From Streptomyces filipinensis (GTDB lineage: Bacteria > Actinomycetota > Actinomycetes > Streptomycetales > Streptomycetaceae): DNA of 64,000 nucleotides. The position numbers were made by a program, and so were the translations under genes. Below the pieces are notes generated by a model, which saw nothing but the letters and a program-made list of their open reading frames with translations, was not told the origin of the DNA and did no database searches. Location: positions 1 to 64,000 of the forward strand of contig NZ_BMTD01000005.1 in NCBI RefSeq assembly GCF_014649495.1, read 5' to 3'. Every line of letters begins with the position of its first letter. Positions within the stretch are counted from its first letter, which is position 1. Below are positions 44,662 through 55,023 of the stretch, piece after piece.

Positions 44662-44933
44662 TCCTCCCGCTCGTTCTCCTGATTTTCCCGCACACGCGCG
44701 GCCACGGCATCTCTCGCCCTGGTGGGCCGCGGAGTACCCCCGTCGGGCGGGGCCAAACAGAGGCGCCGGGGAGCCGGGAAGCCCCGTCGCTGGTGTGTCG
44801 GCGCACGGCCCGCCACCTGGTGCCGGTAATGTCCGGTTGGCACCGCCGTCGCGAGGCCGTCGGGCAGTCCCGGGTATCCGGGAGGAACGCGAGGCCCAGG
44901 CGCTCGCCCTCCCCGCGCCCGGAGGTGACCCCC

Positions 44934-45617
44934 TTGCCCGCTGTCCGCCGCCCCTACGTCCTGCTGTTCGACGTGAACGAGACGCTCACCGACATGGCCC
45001 CGCTCGCCGCCCGCCTGGAGCACGTCGGTCTGCCCGGGCACCTCCTCACCGCCTGGTTCGCCGGCGTGCTGCGGGACGGCGTGGCCCTCACCCTGGCCGG
45101 CGGCCACGCCTCCTTCGCGGCCGTCGCCGGGGAAGGCCTGCGGGCGCTGGCGGCCGCCGAGGAGGGCGCCAGCGACCCGGAACAGGCCGCGGCGTACGTC
45201 CTCGCCGGACTGCCCGACCTGCCCCTGCACCCGGACGTGCCCCGAGGCGTACGCGCGCTGCACGCGGCCGGTTACCGACTGGCCACCCTGACGAACGGCT
45301 CGGCCGACACCACCCGTGCCGTGCTGGACCGGGCCGGGCTGACCGACTGCTTCACCACCCACCTGGACGTGGCGGGCCCCGGCCGCTGGAAGCCCGCCCG
45401 GGAGGCCTACGCGTACGCCCTGGACGCCGTGGGCGTGGCCGCCGACGAGGCCCTGCTGGTCTCGGTGCACCCCTGGGACATCGACGGCGCCGGCCGCGCC
45501 GGCCTGACCACCGCCTGGCTGCGCCGCACATCGCACCCCTACCCCTCGGTGGCCCGCCCCGCCGGCCTGACCGCGACTTCGCTGCCGGACCTGGCGGCCC
45601 GGCTCGGCGCCGAGTAG
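44934..45617 (+). CDS. HAD-type haloacid dehalogenase (type II)
   Basis: 227 residues from TTG 44934, chosen because GGAGGTGA lies 5 nt upstream. The HAD motifs are in order: LLFDVNETLTD (nucleophile Asp), TLTNGSADTTRA (motif II), and RWKPAREAY with LLVSVHPWDIDGA for motifs III and IV. FDVNETL is typical of 2-haloacid dehalogenases. It is on the plus strand between fdh subunit genes that are all on the minus strand, and its stop is 1 bp from the NrfD-like stop. Confidence 0.88.
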   Translation: MPAVRRPYVLLFDVNETLTDMAPLAARLEHVGLPGHLLTAWFAGVLRDGVALTLAGGHASFAAVAGEGLRALAAAEEGASDPEQAAAYVLAGLPDLPLHPDVPRGVRALHAAGYRLATLTNGSADTTRAVLDRAGLTDCFTTHLDVAGPGRWKPAREAYAYALDAVGVAADEALLVSVHPWDIDGAGRAGLTTAWLRRTSHPYPSVARPAGLTATSLPDLAARLGAE

Positions 45618-45618
45618 G

Positions 45619-46632
45619 TCAACGGCCGCGCGCGGCGAGCCGTTCCCGCTGCGGTACGACCGTGTACGCGGGATCCTCGGCGGACGCCACCCCGGCGTGG
45701 AACACGCCGAAGCGCAGCGCCGCCGAGCCGGTGAGCAGGGCGGCCCCGGACGCCAGGGCGAGCCGCCGGTCCCGTCCGCCGAACAGGGCGAGGGCCGCGC
45801 CGCCCGCCGTCAGGAGCTCCGCCGCCCGTAGCAACAGGTGGGGCCTGCCCTGGTCGAAGGACTCGGCGGGCAGGCCCATGCGCCGCTTCATCGTCCGGAA
45901 CGCACCCAGTTCCAGGGCGGCCCCGAGGACGGCCGTCCGACGGGCGGGCCCCGCCTCGGCGGTCGGAGCCGCGGCCAGGGCCAGACCGGACGCGGCGGTG
46001 GCCGCGGAGCCCGCGAAGACGAACGGCAGTTCCCGGTAGCCCTCGTGCCATGCGGGCACCGCCGTGTCCGAGAGCAGCACCGCGGTGTAGGTCGCCACCG
46101 CTGGGCCGAGCACGGCGGAGGCCGCCGTCGCGGCCGAGCCCAGCAGCCGCCAGCGGCCCGCCACCTCGGTGGCCGCCGCGGTCAGCGTCAGCGGCGCGTA
46201 CCCCGCCAGCAGCCACGAGCCCACGCTCATCGGGGAGGTCGGCTTGAGGACCCGCAGCATGTTCAGGAAGCGGGCCGGGCGGCCCAGGTCGTGCACCAGC
46301 GCGGCCAGTGAGAGCGAGATCGCCCCGGCCGCCCCGAGCTTCGCCGGGGCCGCGAGCCCCGGCCGGCCGGTGACCTGGCCTCCGGCCGCGAGCAGCGAGG
46401 AGGCCCCGGCCAGGCCGCCCAGGTAGAGATAGCCCGCGATGTCCAGGGGCTTCCACGTCGGCTTGTTCAGCACCGGCTTGCCGTAGTACGACGAGAACGT
46501 GGCGTCCGGCACCATGGGCTGCTCGCCCCGCCCTCGCCGCCGCCGACGGCGACCCGCGCGCGTGCCCGTCGGCGCCTCCCGGCCGGGCCGCGTGCCCTGT
46601 ACGCCGTGGCGCGTGACGTCCGACTCGCTCAT
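45619..46632 (-). CDS. NrfD-like membrane subunit of formate dehydrogenase
   Basis: 337 residues. A charged N-terminal tail (MSESDVTRHG then Arg-rich) precedes about eight transmembrane helices starting IAGYLYLGGLAGASSLLA. The region LVHDLGRPARFLNMLRVLKPTSPMSVGSWLL is typical of NrfD/PsrC proteins that pass electrons to quinone. The start overlaps the 4Fe-4S gene's stop by 4 bp. It is presumed to be the gamma subunit for the fdh at 41401. Confidence 0.9.
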   Translation of the reverse strand: MSESDVTRHGVQGTRPGREAPTGTRAGRRRRRRGRGEQPMVPDATFSSYYGKPVLNKPTWKPLDIAGYLYLGGLAGASSLLAAGGQVTGRPGLAAPAKLGAAGAISLSLAALVHDLGRPARFLNMLRVLKPTSPMSVGSWLLAGYAPLTLTAAATEVAGRWRLLGSAATAASAVLGPAVATYTAVLLSDTAVPAWHEGYRELPFVFAGSAATAASGLALAAAPTAEAGPARRTAVLGAALELGAFRTMKRRMGLPAESFDQGRPHLLLRAAELLTAGGAALALFGGRDRRLALASGAALLTGSAALRFGVFHAGVASAEDPAYTVVPQRERLAARGR

Positions 46633-47645
46633 CGCGGCCTCCGCAGGAAACCGCCGAGGGCGAGGGCGGCCAGGGAGGCGGCGGCCAGGGCCGCGTGCCG
46701 CCACATGTCGGGCAGGTCCCGGGTGGTGACCACCGGGTCCGGGGGCAGGCCGTAGACCTCCGGGTCGTCCAGCAGCAGGAAGAACGCCCCGTCGCCGCCG
46801 ACCCCGTCCTCGGGGTTCTCGCCGTACAGCCGGGCGTCGGTCACGCCGGCCGCGCGCAGCTGCGCCACCCGGTCCCGGGCCCGCTCGCGCAGTTCCTCCA
46901 GCGGGCCGAACTGGATGGAGTCCGTGGGGCAGGACTTGGCGCAGGCGGGCTCCATGCCGACGCCGAGCCGGTCGTAGCACAGCGTGCACTTCCACACCCG
47001 GCCGTCGTCCTTGCGCTGGTCGATGACGCCGTACGGGCAGGCGGGCACGCAGTAGCCGCAGCCGTTGCAGACGTCCTCCTGGACGACGACCGTGCCGAAC
47101 TCGGTGCGGAACAGGGCCCCGGTCGGGCAGACGTCCAGGCAGGCGGCGTGCGTGCAGTGCTTGCACACGTCCGAGGCCATCAGCCAGCGCAGCTCGGTGC
47201 GGCCGTCGGGCGAGAGGGGCGAGATCTGCCCGGCGGGCGCGCCCTCGGGGGCCGGGCCCGGCGGGGGAGCGGTGGCGCCGGGACCGGGGGAGGCGGCGTC
47301 GGTGCCGAGGCGCGCTGCGGCGGCGAACACGTCGACGTCCTCGTGCGCCACCCCGGGCTCCTGCCCGCCGAACGGTTTGCGCTGCTCGATGAAGGCCACG
47401 TGCCGCCAGGTGTCGGCGCCCAGGCTCTGGGTGTTGTCGTAGGACATACCGGTCAGTTCGAGACCGTCCTCAGGGATGGCGTTCCACTCCTTGCAGGCCA
47501 CCTCGCACGCCTTGCAGCCGATGCACACCGAGGTGTCCGTGAAGAAGCCCATCCGCGGCGGGGCGTCCGGGTAGCCGGAGGCGCCGGCCACGTCCGGCTG
47601 CGGGCCGTACAGCAGGTTTCCGCGGACCTCGTCGCCCTCGCTCAT
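46629..47645 (-). CDS. 4Fe-4S ferredoxin-type subunit of formate dehydrogenase
   Basis: 338 residues from ATG with GGAGGAGG upstream. Four [4Fe-4S] cysteine sets are seen: CIGCKACEVAC, CKHCTHAACLDVCP, CNGCGYCVPACPYG and CTLCYDRLGVGMEPACAKSCP. A C-terminal hydrophobic helix (ALAAASLAALALGGF) may anchor it, as in FdnH/FdoH. It links the Sec subunit to the NrfD-like subunit. A Gly/Pro-rich insertion lies near 130-160. Confidence 0.92.
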   Translation of the reverse strand: MSEGDEVRGNLLYGPQPDVAGASGYPDAPPRMGFFTDTSVCIGCKACEVACKEWNAIPEDGLELTGMSYDNTQSLGADTWRHVAFIEQRKPFGGQEPGVAHEDVDVFAAAARLGTDAASPGPGATAPPPGPAPEGAPAGQISPLSPDGRTELRWLMASDVCKHCTHAACLDVCPTGALFRTEFGTVVVQEDVCNGCGYCVPACPYGVIDQRKDDGRVWKCTLCYDRLGVGMEPACAKSCPTDSIQFGPLEELRERARDRVAQLRAAGVTDARLYGENPEDGVGGDGAFFLLLDDPEVYGLPPDPVVTTRDLPDMWRHAALAAASLAALALGGFLRRPR

Positions 47646-48281
47646 CCCCGTGCCTCCTCCCTCATCACTCCTCGCCCTCCTCGGGTACCTCGCCCGACGC
47701 CGCTCGCACGCAGGCCTGGCAGAAGCCGATGTGCAGCACCGGCGCCTACGCCTCGGAGGTCGTCGGCCGCGCAGCGGCGGAGACGAGCCGGTGTACGGCC
47801 GTTCCCTCATGTCCGGGTGGAAGAGGAACGTCAGCCAGACGCCCGCCTCGGACACCGCCACCGCGCCCGCCTTGCGCCCGTGCCGGGCCCCTCTCTCCCG
47901 GTGCTCTGTATTGAGCCTGGCACGGGTGCCCTTGCGACGCTCGCCCGAAACGGTCGCGCCGGTCTGGGCGTCCGGAGGGGCCCGGACGTGCCTCGCGGGC
48001 ACGGGGGAGAAGTCCCGCCCGCACGCCTTGGACAAACTGTTCCGGATACCCGGCTGACCCGGCCTCATGCCTGTCTCCGCGGGTGATTTTCATGATCGTC
48101 GAAGGTTGGCCGGATGCTTTGTCCGAGCCGGTCCAGCTGGGTTAACCTGCGGCGTATTTTCTCATCGTGCACGTCCGTGAACTGCGGAAATGTACATGCC
48201 AGCCGCCGGGTCAGGCCGTGTGCCCGGCAGTGGTTCCGAGCCCTCGCGCGAGGGCTCCTGGGGAGTGGAACGAGGGTGCGC
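47646..48281. other. Intergenic region with a possible decayed gene end
   Basis: On the minus strand, 47739-47665 reads VLHIGFCQACVRAASGEVPE and stops with TGA 20 bp before the fdh beta ATG. It looks coding (two Cys in CQAC) but has no matching start. Further right, GAVAVSEAGVWLTFLFHP also appears in another frame near 47790-47870. I see no intact gene and read this as a decayed one. The promoter of the hybrid kinase should be at 48100-48270. Confidence 0.4.
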
Positions 48282-51200
48282 ATGGCCGGCAGGGCTGCCG
48301 GGACGACGGACGTGGTCCCGGGTGATGAGGAACTGAGAAGACTGCTCGCGGGGCTGACCGCGGTGCGCGACGGAGACTTCGGCACCCGGTTGCCGGACGA
48401 TTCCACCGGGCTCATGGGGGACATCGCCACCGTCTTCAACGGCATGGTCGACCAGTTGTCCGTGTTCACCTCCGAAGTCACCCGCGTGGCCCGCGAGGTG
48501 GGCACCGAAGGCACCCTCGGCGGGCAGGCGCGGGTGCCCGGGGTCTCCGGCACCTGGGCCGACCTGACCGACTCCGTCAACGCGATGGCGGGCAATCTCA
48601 CCACCCAGGTCCGTGACATCGCCCAGGTCGCCACGGCGGTGGCCAAGGGCGACCTGTCCCAGAAGATCGACGTCGACGCACGGGGCGAGATCCTCCAGCT
48701 GAAGGAGACCGTCAACACGATGGTCGATCAGCTTTCGGCGTTTGCGGACGAGGTGACCCGGGTGGCCCGCGAGGCCGGCACCGAGGGCAGGCTCGGCGGA
48801 CAGGCACAGGTTCCCGGCGTCGCCGGCGTCTGGCGGGACCTGACGGACTCGGTCAACTTCATGGCCGGGAATCTCACCGCGCAGGTGCGCAATGTCGCCC
48901 AGGTGACGACGGCCGTCGCCCAGGGCGACCTGTCACAGAAGATCACCGTGGACGCGCGTGGCGAGATCCTGGAGCTGAAGAACACCATCAACACGATGGT
49001 GGACCAGCTTTCGGCCTTTGCGGACGAGGTGACCCGGGTGGCCCGCGAGGTGGGCACCGAGGGCCGGCTCGGCGGCCAGGCGGACGTCAAGGGTGTCAAG
49101 GGCACCTGGCGGGACCTGACGGACTCGGTGAACTTCATGGCCGGGAACCTGACAGCCCAGGTGCGCAACGTGGCCCAAGTGGCCACCGCGGTGGCGCAGG
49201 GCGATCTCTCGCAGAAGATCACGGTGGACGCGCGCGGCGAGATCCTGGAGCTGAAGAACACCATCAACACGATGGTCGACCAGCTCTCGGCGTTCGCCGA
49301 CGAGGTGACCCGGGTGGCGCGCGAGGTCGGCACCGAGGGCCGGCTCGGCGGGCAGGCGCAGGTGCGCGGGGTCGCCGGCACCTGGAAGGACCTGACCGAC
49401 AACGTCAACGTGATGGCCTCCAACCTCACCGGCCAGGTCCGTTCGATCGCCCAGGTCGCCACCGCCGTGGCCAAGGGCGACCTCTCACAGAAGATCACCG
49501 TCGAGGCCAAGGGTGAGGTCGCCGCCCTCGCCGACGTCATCAACACCATGGTCGACACCCTCTCGGCGTTCGCGGACGAGGTGACCCGGGTGGCCCGCGA
49601 GGTGGGCACCGAGGGCCGGCTCGGCGGGCAGGCCCATGTGCCCAACGTGGCCGGTACCTGGAAGGACCTGACCGACAACGTCAACTCCATGGCCAACAAC
49701 CTCACCGGCCAGGTCCGCAACATCGCGCTGGTGACGACGGCCGTGGCCAAGGGCGACCTGTCGAAGAAGATCGACGTCGACGCGCGCGGCGAGATCCTCG
49801 AACTGAAGACCACCATCAACACGATGGTCGACCAGCTCTCCGCGTTCGCCGATGAGGTGACCCGGGTGGCGCGCGAGGTCGGCACCGAGGGCCGGCTCGG
49901 CGGTCAGGCCGAGGTGGAGGGCGTCTCCGGCACCTGGAAGCGCCTCACGGAGAACGTCAACGAACTCGCCGGGAACCTCACCCGGCAGGTGCGCGCCATC
50001 GCCGACGTCGCCAGCGCCGTCGCCGAGGGCGACCTGACCCGGTCCATCACCGTCGACGCCTCGGGTGAGGTGGCCGACCTCAAGGACAACATCAACTCCA
50101 TGGTGGAGTCGCTGCGCGAGACCACCCGGGCCAACCAGGAACAGGACTGGCTGAAGACGAACCTCGCCCGGATCTCCGGCCTCATGCAGGGACACCGCGA
50201 CCTGCCCGTCGTCGCCGAACTCATCATGGACGAGCTGGCACCCCTGGTCCTGGCCCAGTACGGCGCCTTCTACCTCGCCGAGGACGGCCCGTCGGGACCC
50301 GAGCTGCGGCTCGTCGGCTCCTACGGCCGGCCCGAGGAGGACACCCGGCCCGACGTCATCCCCTTCGGCCGCTCCCTGGTCGGCCAGGCCGCGCGCAGCC
50401 GCCGCACCATCGCCGTGGAGGAGCTGCCGCCCGGCTACGTCACCATCTCGTCCGGACTCGGACGGATCGAACCCACCGTGCTGTTGCTGCTGCCCATCGT
50501 GTTCGAGGAGCAACTCCTCGGCGTCATCGAGCTGGCGTCCGTCACCCGGTTCACCGCGGTCCACCGGGACTTCCTGCAGCAGCTGGTGGACACCATCGGC
50601 GTCAACGTCAACACGATCGTCGCCAACGCCCGCACCGACGAACTCCTCGAAGAGTCGCAGCGCCTGACCAGTGAACTGCAGTCGCGCTCCGCGGAGTTGC
50701 AGGTCAGGCAGGAGGAACTCCAGCAGTCCAACGCCGAACTGGAGGAGAAGGCCTCGCTGCTGGCCGAGCAGAACCGGGACATCGAGGCGAAGAACCTGCA
50801 GATCGAGCAGGCTCGGCAGGAACTCGAAGCGCGTGCACAGCAATTGTCGCTCGCGTCCAAGTACAAGTCCGAGTTCCTCGCCAACATGAGCCACGAGCTG
50901 CGCACCCCGCTCAACAGCCTGCTCATCCTCGCCCAGCTGCTCGCCCAGAACCCGTCGCGCAACCTCACCCCGAAGCAGGTCGAGTACGCGGGCATCATCC
51001 ACTCGGCCGGCTCGGACCTGCTTCAGCTGATCAACGACATCCTGGACCTGTCCAAGGTCGAGGCCGGCAAGATGGACGTCACCCCCGAGCGGGTGCCGCT
51101 GCGCCAGCTGATCGAGTACGTAGAAGCCACCTTCCGGCCCATGACCTCGCAGAAGAGCCTGGAGTTCACTGTCAGCACGGCCGCCGGCGCACCCGCCGAC

Positions 51201-52544
51201 CTGCTGACCGACGACTCCCGGCTGCGGCAGATCCTGCGCAACCTGCTGTCCAACGCGGTGAAGTTCACCGAACAGGGCGGTGTCGAGCTGCGCGTGGAGC
51301 CCGCTGCCGACGACGAGGTGCCCGAGGACGTGATGCGCGGCGGCGCGGTCGTCGCGTTCCGCGTGAAGGACACCGGTATCGGAATTCCGGAACAGCAACT
51401 GGAGTCCGTCTTCGGGGCGTTCCAGCAGGCGGACGGCACGACGAGCCGCAAGTACGGAGGCACCGGCCTCGGCCTGTCCATCACCCGGGAGATCGCCCAC
51501 CTGCTCGGCGGCGCCGTCGCCGTCGACAGCACACCCGGCAAGGGCAGCACCTTCACGCTCTTCCTGCCCGTCGCCCGGCCCGACTTCGACGCGCTGCTGC
51601 GCGCTGGACGCACGGCGCCGAAGGCGGCCGAACCGGAGCGAACGGACGCAGCGACCGGGGAAGAGCCCACGGCAGCAGCGCCGCTCGACCGTGCGAAGAG
51701 GCGGCGCGCGCGCCGGCTGCTGGTCGTCGAGGAGCGGCCGCGCGGCCTGCTGACACTCGTTGCGGAGAGCGTGGTCGGCGACCTCCGGCACGGCCACGCC
51801 GACGGCGCCGGTGTGGCCGTCGACATCATCACCGCGATCGGCGCCCAGGAGGCGGCCGGTGCCCTCGCTGCCGAGTCCTGCCATTGTGTCGTCGTGGACC
51901 TGGGCCTGCCGGACGGGGAGTCGGCCCGGTTCCTGGAGGCGCTGCGCGCAGACTCGGCTCTCTCGGGCGTCCCCGTGCTGGTGCACAGCTCCCTGCGTGC
52001 CGAGCAACCGGCTGGGGAGCCGGGCGGCTCGCTGGAGCACCTGTCCAGCCTGGACGAGCTGCGGGAGCGGATCGCCCTGCACCTGTCGGCCGAGGAGCCC
52101 GGCGAGGTGCTCACCCTGGTCCGCACCGAGGAACCACAGCACACGGCGGCGGACTTCGGTGACGAGCACACCCGCGGGCGTACCGTCCTCGTCGTCGACG
52201 ACGACGCGCGGAACCTCTTCGCGCTCAGCGGCATCCTCGAACTGCACGGCTTCCGCGTCCTGCACGCCGACAACGGCCGCAAGGGCATCGAGACGCTCGT
52301 CAACAACCCGGACGTCGAACTCGTACTGATGGACGTGATGATGCCCGAGATGGACGGGTACACGGCAACGACCGAGATCCGCAAGATGCCGCAGTACGCC
52401 GACCTGCCGGTCATCGCCGTCACCGCCAAGGCGATGCAGGGTGACCGGGACAAGAGCCTCGCCTCCGGCGCCAGCGACTACGTCACAAAACCGGTGGACA
52501 CCCATGATCTCATCGCCTGCGTCCGGCGCTGGCTCCCCGCATGA
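48282..52544 (+). CDS. Hybrid histidine kinase with seven HAMP units, GAF, HisKA, HATPase and two receiver domains
   Basis: 1420 residues from ATG 48282 with GAGGG upstream. No membrane helix is seen. HAMP units (GDLSQKI...[13 protein letters not shown]) fill about 20-615 in steps of 92 residues, then a GAF domain (about 640-780), coiled coil (785-860), HisKA with [12 protein letters not shown] (phospho-His about 873), HATPase with [18 protein letters not shown] and GGTGLGL. Receiver 1 (1145-1255) looks degenerate (VVEERPRG), while receiver 2 (1300-1415) keeps [18 protein letters not shown] and TAKA. The HAMP array recalls fungal group III kinases and Streptomyces OsaA-like osmoregulators. 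The ANTAR-PP2C gene starts 55 bp later. Confidence 0.93.
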   Translation: MAGRAAGTTDVVPGDEELRRLLAGLTAVRDGDFGTRLPDDSTGLMGDIATVFNGMVDQLSVFTSEVTRVAREVGTEGTLGGQARVPGVSGTWADLTDSVNAMAGNLTTQVRDIAQVATAVAKGDLSQKIDVDARGEILQLKETVNTMVDQLSAFADEVTRVAREAGTEGRLGGQAQVPGVAGVWRDLTDSVNFMAGNLTAQVRNVAQVTTAVAQGDLSQKITVDARGEILELKNTINTMVDQLSAFADEVTRVAREVGTEGRLGGQADVKGVKGTWRDLTDSVNFMAGNLTAQVRNVAQVATAVAQGDLSQKITVDARGEILELKNTINTMVDQLSAFADEVTRVAREVGTEGRLGGQAQVRGVAGTWKDLTDNVNVMASNLTGQVRSIAQVATAVAKGDLSQKITVEAKGEVAALADVINTMVDTLSAFADEVTRVAREVGTEGRLGGQAHVPNVAGTWKDLTDNVNSMANNLTGQVRNIALVTTAVAKGDLSKKIDVDARGEILELKTTINTMVDQLSAFADEVTRVAREVGTEGRLGGQAEVEGVSGTWKRLTENVNELAGNLTRQVRAIADVASAVAEGDLTRSITVDASGEVADLKDNINSMVESLRETTRANQEQDWLKTNLARISGLMQGHRDLPVVAELIMDELAPLVLAQYGAFYLAEDGPSGPELRLVGSYGRPEEDTRPDVIPFGRSLVGQAARSRRTIAVEELPPGYVTISSGLGRIEPTVLLLLPIVFEEQLLGVIELASVTRFTAVHRDFLQQLVDTIGVNVNTIVANARTDELLEESQRLTSELQSRSAELQVRQEELQQSNAELEEKASLLAEQNRDIEAKNLQIEQARQELEARAQQLSLASKYKSEFLANMSHELRTPLNSLLILAQLLAQNPSRNLTPKQVEYAGIIHSAGSDLLQLINDILDLSKVEAGKMDVTPERVPLRQLIEYVEATFRPMTSQKSLEFTVSTAAGAPADLLTDDSRLRQILRNLLSNAVKFTEQGGVELRVEPAADDEVPEDVMRGGAVVAFRVKDTGIGIPEQQLESVFGAFQQADGTTSRKYGGTGLGLSITREIAHLLGGAVAVDSTPGKGSTFTLFLPVARPDFDALLRAGRTAPKAAEPERTDAATGEEPTAAAPLDRAKRRRARRLLVVEERPRGLLTLVAESVVGDLRHGHADGAGVAVDIITAIGAQEAAGALAAESCHCVVVDLGLPDGESARFLEALRADSALSGVPVLVHSSLRAEQPAGEPGGSLEHLSSLDELRERIALHLSAEEPGEVLTLVRTEEPQHTAADFGDEHTRGRTVLVVDDDARNLFALSGILELHGFRVLHADNGRKGIETLVNNPDVELVLMDVMMPEMDGYTATTEIRKMPQYADLPVIAVTAKAMQGDRDKSLASGASDYVTKPVDTHDLIACVRRWLPA
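48460..49900. repeat. Tandem 276-bp coding repeats (HAMP units)
   Basis: The block around GACGAGGTGACCCGGGTGGC recurs every 276 bp (92 codons) at about 48750, 49026, 49302, 49578 and 49854. The DNA identity is much higher than needed to keep the protein, so recombination or gene conversion is likely between units. Confidence 0.85.
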
Positions 52545-52599
52545 CGGCGGCGACGGCACCGCTCACCCGCCCGTCCGCAGGCCGAGGAGTACCGAACCG

Positions 52600-55023
52600 G
52601 TGAACAGTCATGAACCGTCTGCCGGAGCGGACGCACCGACCGGCGTGCCCGCTCAGGTCCTGTCCGTGGACACCGCGCCGGCCGACGGCCCGGCGACGTC
52701 GCCGGTGGGCAGGCTCGCCGCCACCGTGGAGCGGCTGCGCCGCGAGGTGCGGTCCGCGCAGGCGGAGGCTGAGGGCAGGGCGCTGATCGAGCTGGCCAAG
52801 GGCATCCTGGTGGAACGCCTGGGCTGCGGCCCCGCCCAGGCTGCCCGCCAGCTCGCCGAACTCGCCGAGCAGGCTCAGATGACCCCGCTGGAGTTCGCGG
52901 TGGACGTCATCAACCAGGCGGCCCGGGACCGGGTCACTGAAGTCAGCGAGGCGTTCCTGTCCGTCGCCGCGGATCCCGCCGGGCCGGTCGAGGAGTCGGC
53001 CGCTGTACGGTTGCGTGCCGCCGAGAGCGGCGTGCTCGCCGCGGATGACACCCAGGCGATGGCCGACTCGCTGCTCGAACACGCCCTGCGCCCGCTCGGC
53101 GCGGTCGCCGTCGCGATCTGGGCGGCCGGCTCCGACGGGTCGCTGACCCTCGCGGGCAGCGCCGGATTCGCAGCGGCCGAGGCGGCCCGCTGGCATTACG
53201 TCCCACCCGACGTGGCCACGGTGGCCCGGCGCGGCCTCACCGAGCCGGACGGGCAGTGGCTGCCTTCGCTCACCGCCTCCGGGCTGCCCACGATCGGCCG
53301 ACGGGACTACGCCGACGGCGCCCGGATCGCCGTACCCGCGGGTGCGGGCGGCCGGATCCACGGCGTCCTGGAGATCGCCTGGCCGGGGCCCGAGGAGCCG
53401 CTGCCGCGCCCTGTGGTGCGGCAGGTGGAGGCGCTCGCCGAGCTCTGCGCGCACACCCTGGAGACCTTCGTGCTGCCCTCCGCGGCCACGCAGGAGCTCC
53501 GGGTGCTGCCCGACGTGGTGGAGCTGATGGACCTGGCGGAGGGCTTGCACGACCCGGCGCTGGTCCTGGTGCCGCACCTGGACAACACCGGGCAGCTCGT
53601 CGACTTCCGGATCCAGCACGTCAACAGCCGCTTCCTCGACCCCGCGGGCCGGCCGCGGGCCGTCGTCGGGGGCGCCCTGCTGCTGGAGGCCTACCCCATG
53701 GCCGCCGGCTCCAGCGAGCTGTTCCAGCGCGTGGAACGGGTCTATGCCACAGGCGAGCCGTTCCGCGCCAGTCGCATGCGGCTCACCGCGTTGGTCGACC
53801 AGGTGCCGCTCTCCGCGGTCGCGGACATCAGCATCAGCCGGCACGGCTGCAGCGTGCTGCTCATCTGGCGCATCGAGGACGAGGCCGCGCGGCTGGCCAG
53901 CCTGCTGCAGCACGCCCAGCGGCTCGGGCGGATCGGTGGCTTCGAGGAGAACCTGCTGACCGGCGAGATCACCTGGAACGGCCAGCTGTTCAACCTGTAC
54001 GGGCGCCCGACCACCAGCCCGCCGGTCCCCCTGGAGGACCTGCCCGCTCACGCCCACTCCGACGACGCCGTCGCCATCGGCCGTTTCCTGCGCGCGCTGC
54101 TGCACCACCGCAGGCCGGCGTCGGCCGCGTTCCGGCTGCTGCGTCCGGACGGGGTGACCCGGCACATCCGCGTGGTCGCCGAACCGGTCCTCGACACCGA
54201 CGGTGAGCTGCTCGTCGTCCGCGGCGCCTACCAGGACATCTCGGCCCAGCACTGGACCGAGGTCGCCCTGGCCGCGACCCGCGACCAGCTCGCCCAGACC
54301 GAGCAGCAGGCTCACGAACGCAACAGGCTCACCCTCCAGCTCCAGCACGCCATCATGCCGCCCGCCCAGGCGCCGCTGCGAGTACCCGGCCTGCAGGTGG
54401 CGGTGCGCTACCGACCGGCCGAGACCGAGCAGCTGGTCGGCGGCGACTGGTACGACGCCGTCGTGCTGCCCTCCGGGCTGGTGCTGCTGTGCGTGGGGGA
54501 CGTCGCCGGGCACGGCATCGAGGCGGCCACCAGCATGGTCGTGCTGCGCAACGCACTGCGCGGACTCGCCGTCACAGGGGCCGGCCCGGCCCAGCTGCTG
54601 GCCTGGCTGAACATTGTCGCCCACCATCTGACGGGCGCCGTCACCGCCACCGCCGTCTGCGGCCTGTACGACGGCGAGCGCAGGACCCTGCGCTGGGCGC
54701 GCGCGGGTCATCTCCCCCCGGTGCTGGTCCGTGAGGAGGACGCCACCGCGCTGCCCGCGCTCAAGGGGCTGCTGCTGGGTGCCCTGCCGGAGGCGGTCTA
54801 CGAGGAGACCGAGGAGCAACTGGCCGCCGGGGACACCCTGCTGATGTACACCGACGGGCTGATCGAGCGCCGGGACCGCTCGGTGGAGGAGTCGCTGTCC
54901 CATCTGCTGGACACGGCGCGCTCGGCGCCGACGACCCTGGACCAGCAGCTGGACCGGTTGCTCACCTACAGCAAGTCGGACACCGACGACGACACCTGCA
55001 TCGTGGGCATCAGGGTTTCCTGA
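52600..55023 (+). CDS. ANTAR-GAF-PAS-PP2C (SpoIIE) phosphatase
   Basis: 807 residues from GTG 52600 (GAGGAG upstream). An ANTAR-like helical part (RALIELAKGILVERLGCGPAQAARQL, about 55-105) comes first, followed by GAF (150-290), PAS (430-555, with GGFEENLLTGEITWNGQLFNLYG) and a phosphatase domain (590-805, GGDWYDAV, VGDVAGHG, LMYTDGLIERR, DDDTCIV). ANTAR suggests RNA-binding antitermination as well as anti-anti-sigma dephosphorylation. It is directly after the hybrid kinase. Its 3' end overlaps the convergent RsbW-like gene by 14 bp. Confidence 0.9.
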   Translation: MNSHEPSAGADAPTGVPAQVLSVDTAPADGPATSPVGRLAATVERLRREVRSAQAEAEGRALIELAKGILVERLGCGPAQAARQLAELAEQAQMTPLEFAVDVINQAARDRVTEVSEAFLSVAADPAGPVEESAAVRLRAAESGVLAADDTQAMADSLLEHALRPLGAVAVAIWAAGSDGSLTLAGSAGFAAAEAARWHYVPPDVATVARRGLTEPDGQWLPSLTASGLPTIGRRDYADGARIAVPAGAGGRIHGVLEIAWPGPEEPLPRPVVRQVEALAELCAHTLETFVLPSAATQELRVLPDVVELMDLAEGLHDPALVLVPHLDNTGQLVDFRIQHVNSRFLDPAGRPRAVVGGALLLEAYPMAAGSSELFQRVERVYATGEPFRASRMRLTALVDQVPLSAVADISISRHGCSVLLIWRIEDEAARLASLLQHAQRLGRIGGFEENLLTGEITWNGQLFNLYGRPTTSPPVPLEDLPAHAHSDDAVAIGRFLRALLHHRRPASAAFRLLRPDGVTRHIRVVAEPVLDTDGELLVVRGAYQDISAQHWTEVALAATRDQLAQTEQQAHERNRLTLQLQHAIMPPAQAPLRVPGLQVAVRYRPAETEQLVGGDWYDAVVLPSGLVLLCVGDVAGHGIEAATSMVVLRNALRGLAVTGAGPAQLLAWLNIVAHHLTGAVTATAVCGLYDGERRTLRWARAGHLPPVLVREEDATALPALKGLLLGALPEAVYEETEEQLAAGDTLLMYTDGLIERRDRSVEESLSHLLDTARSAPTTLDQQLDRLLTYSKSDTDDDTCIVGIRVS

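Noticed and set aside
41419..44682. Very long plus-strand open frame (over 1000 codons) opposite formate dehydrogenase
   Set aside because: No domain, low-complexity Val/Gly/Arg-rich composition; the minus strand has molybdopterin and Fe-S motifs.
49485..52559. Long minus-strand open frame opposite the hybrid kinase
   Set aside because: It is the antisense shadow of a clearly coding, domain-rich frame; high GC keeps antisense frames open in Streptomyces.
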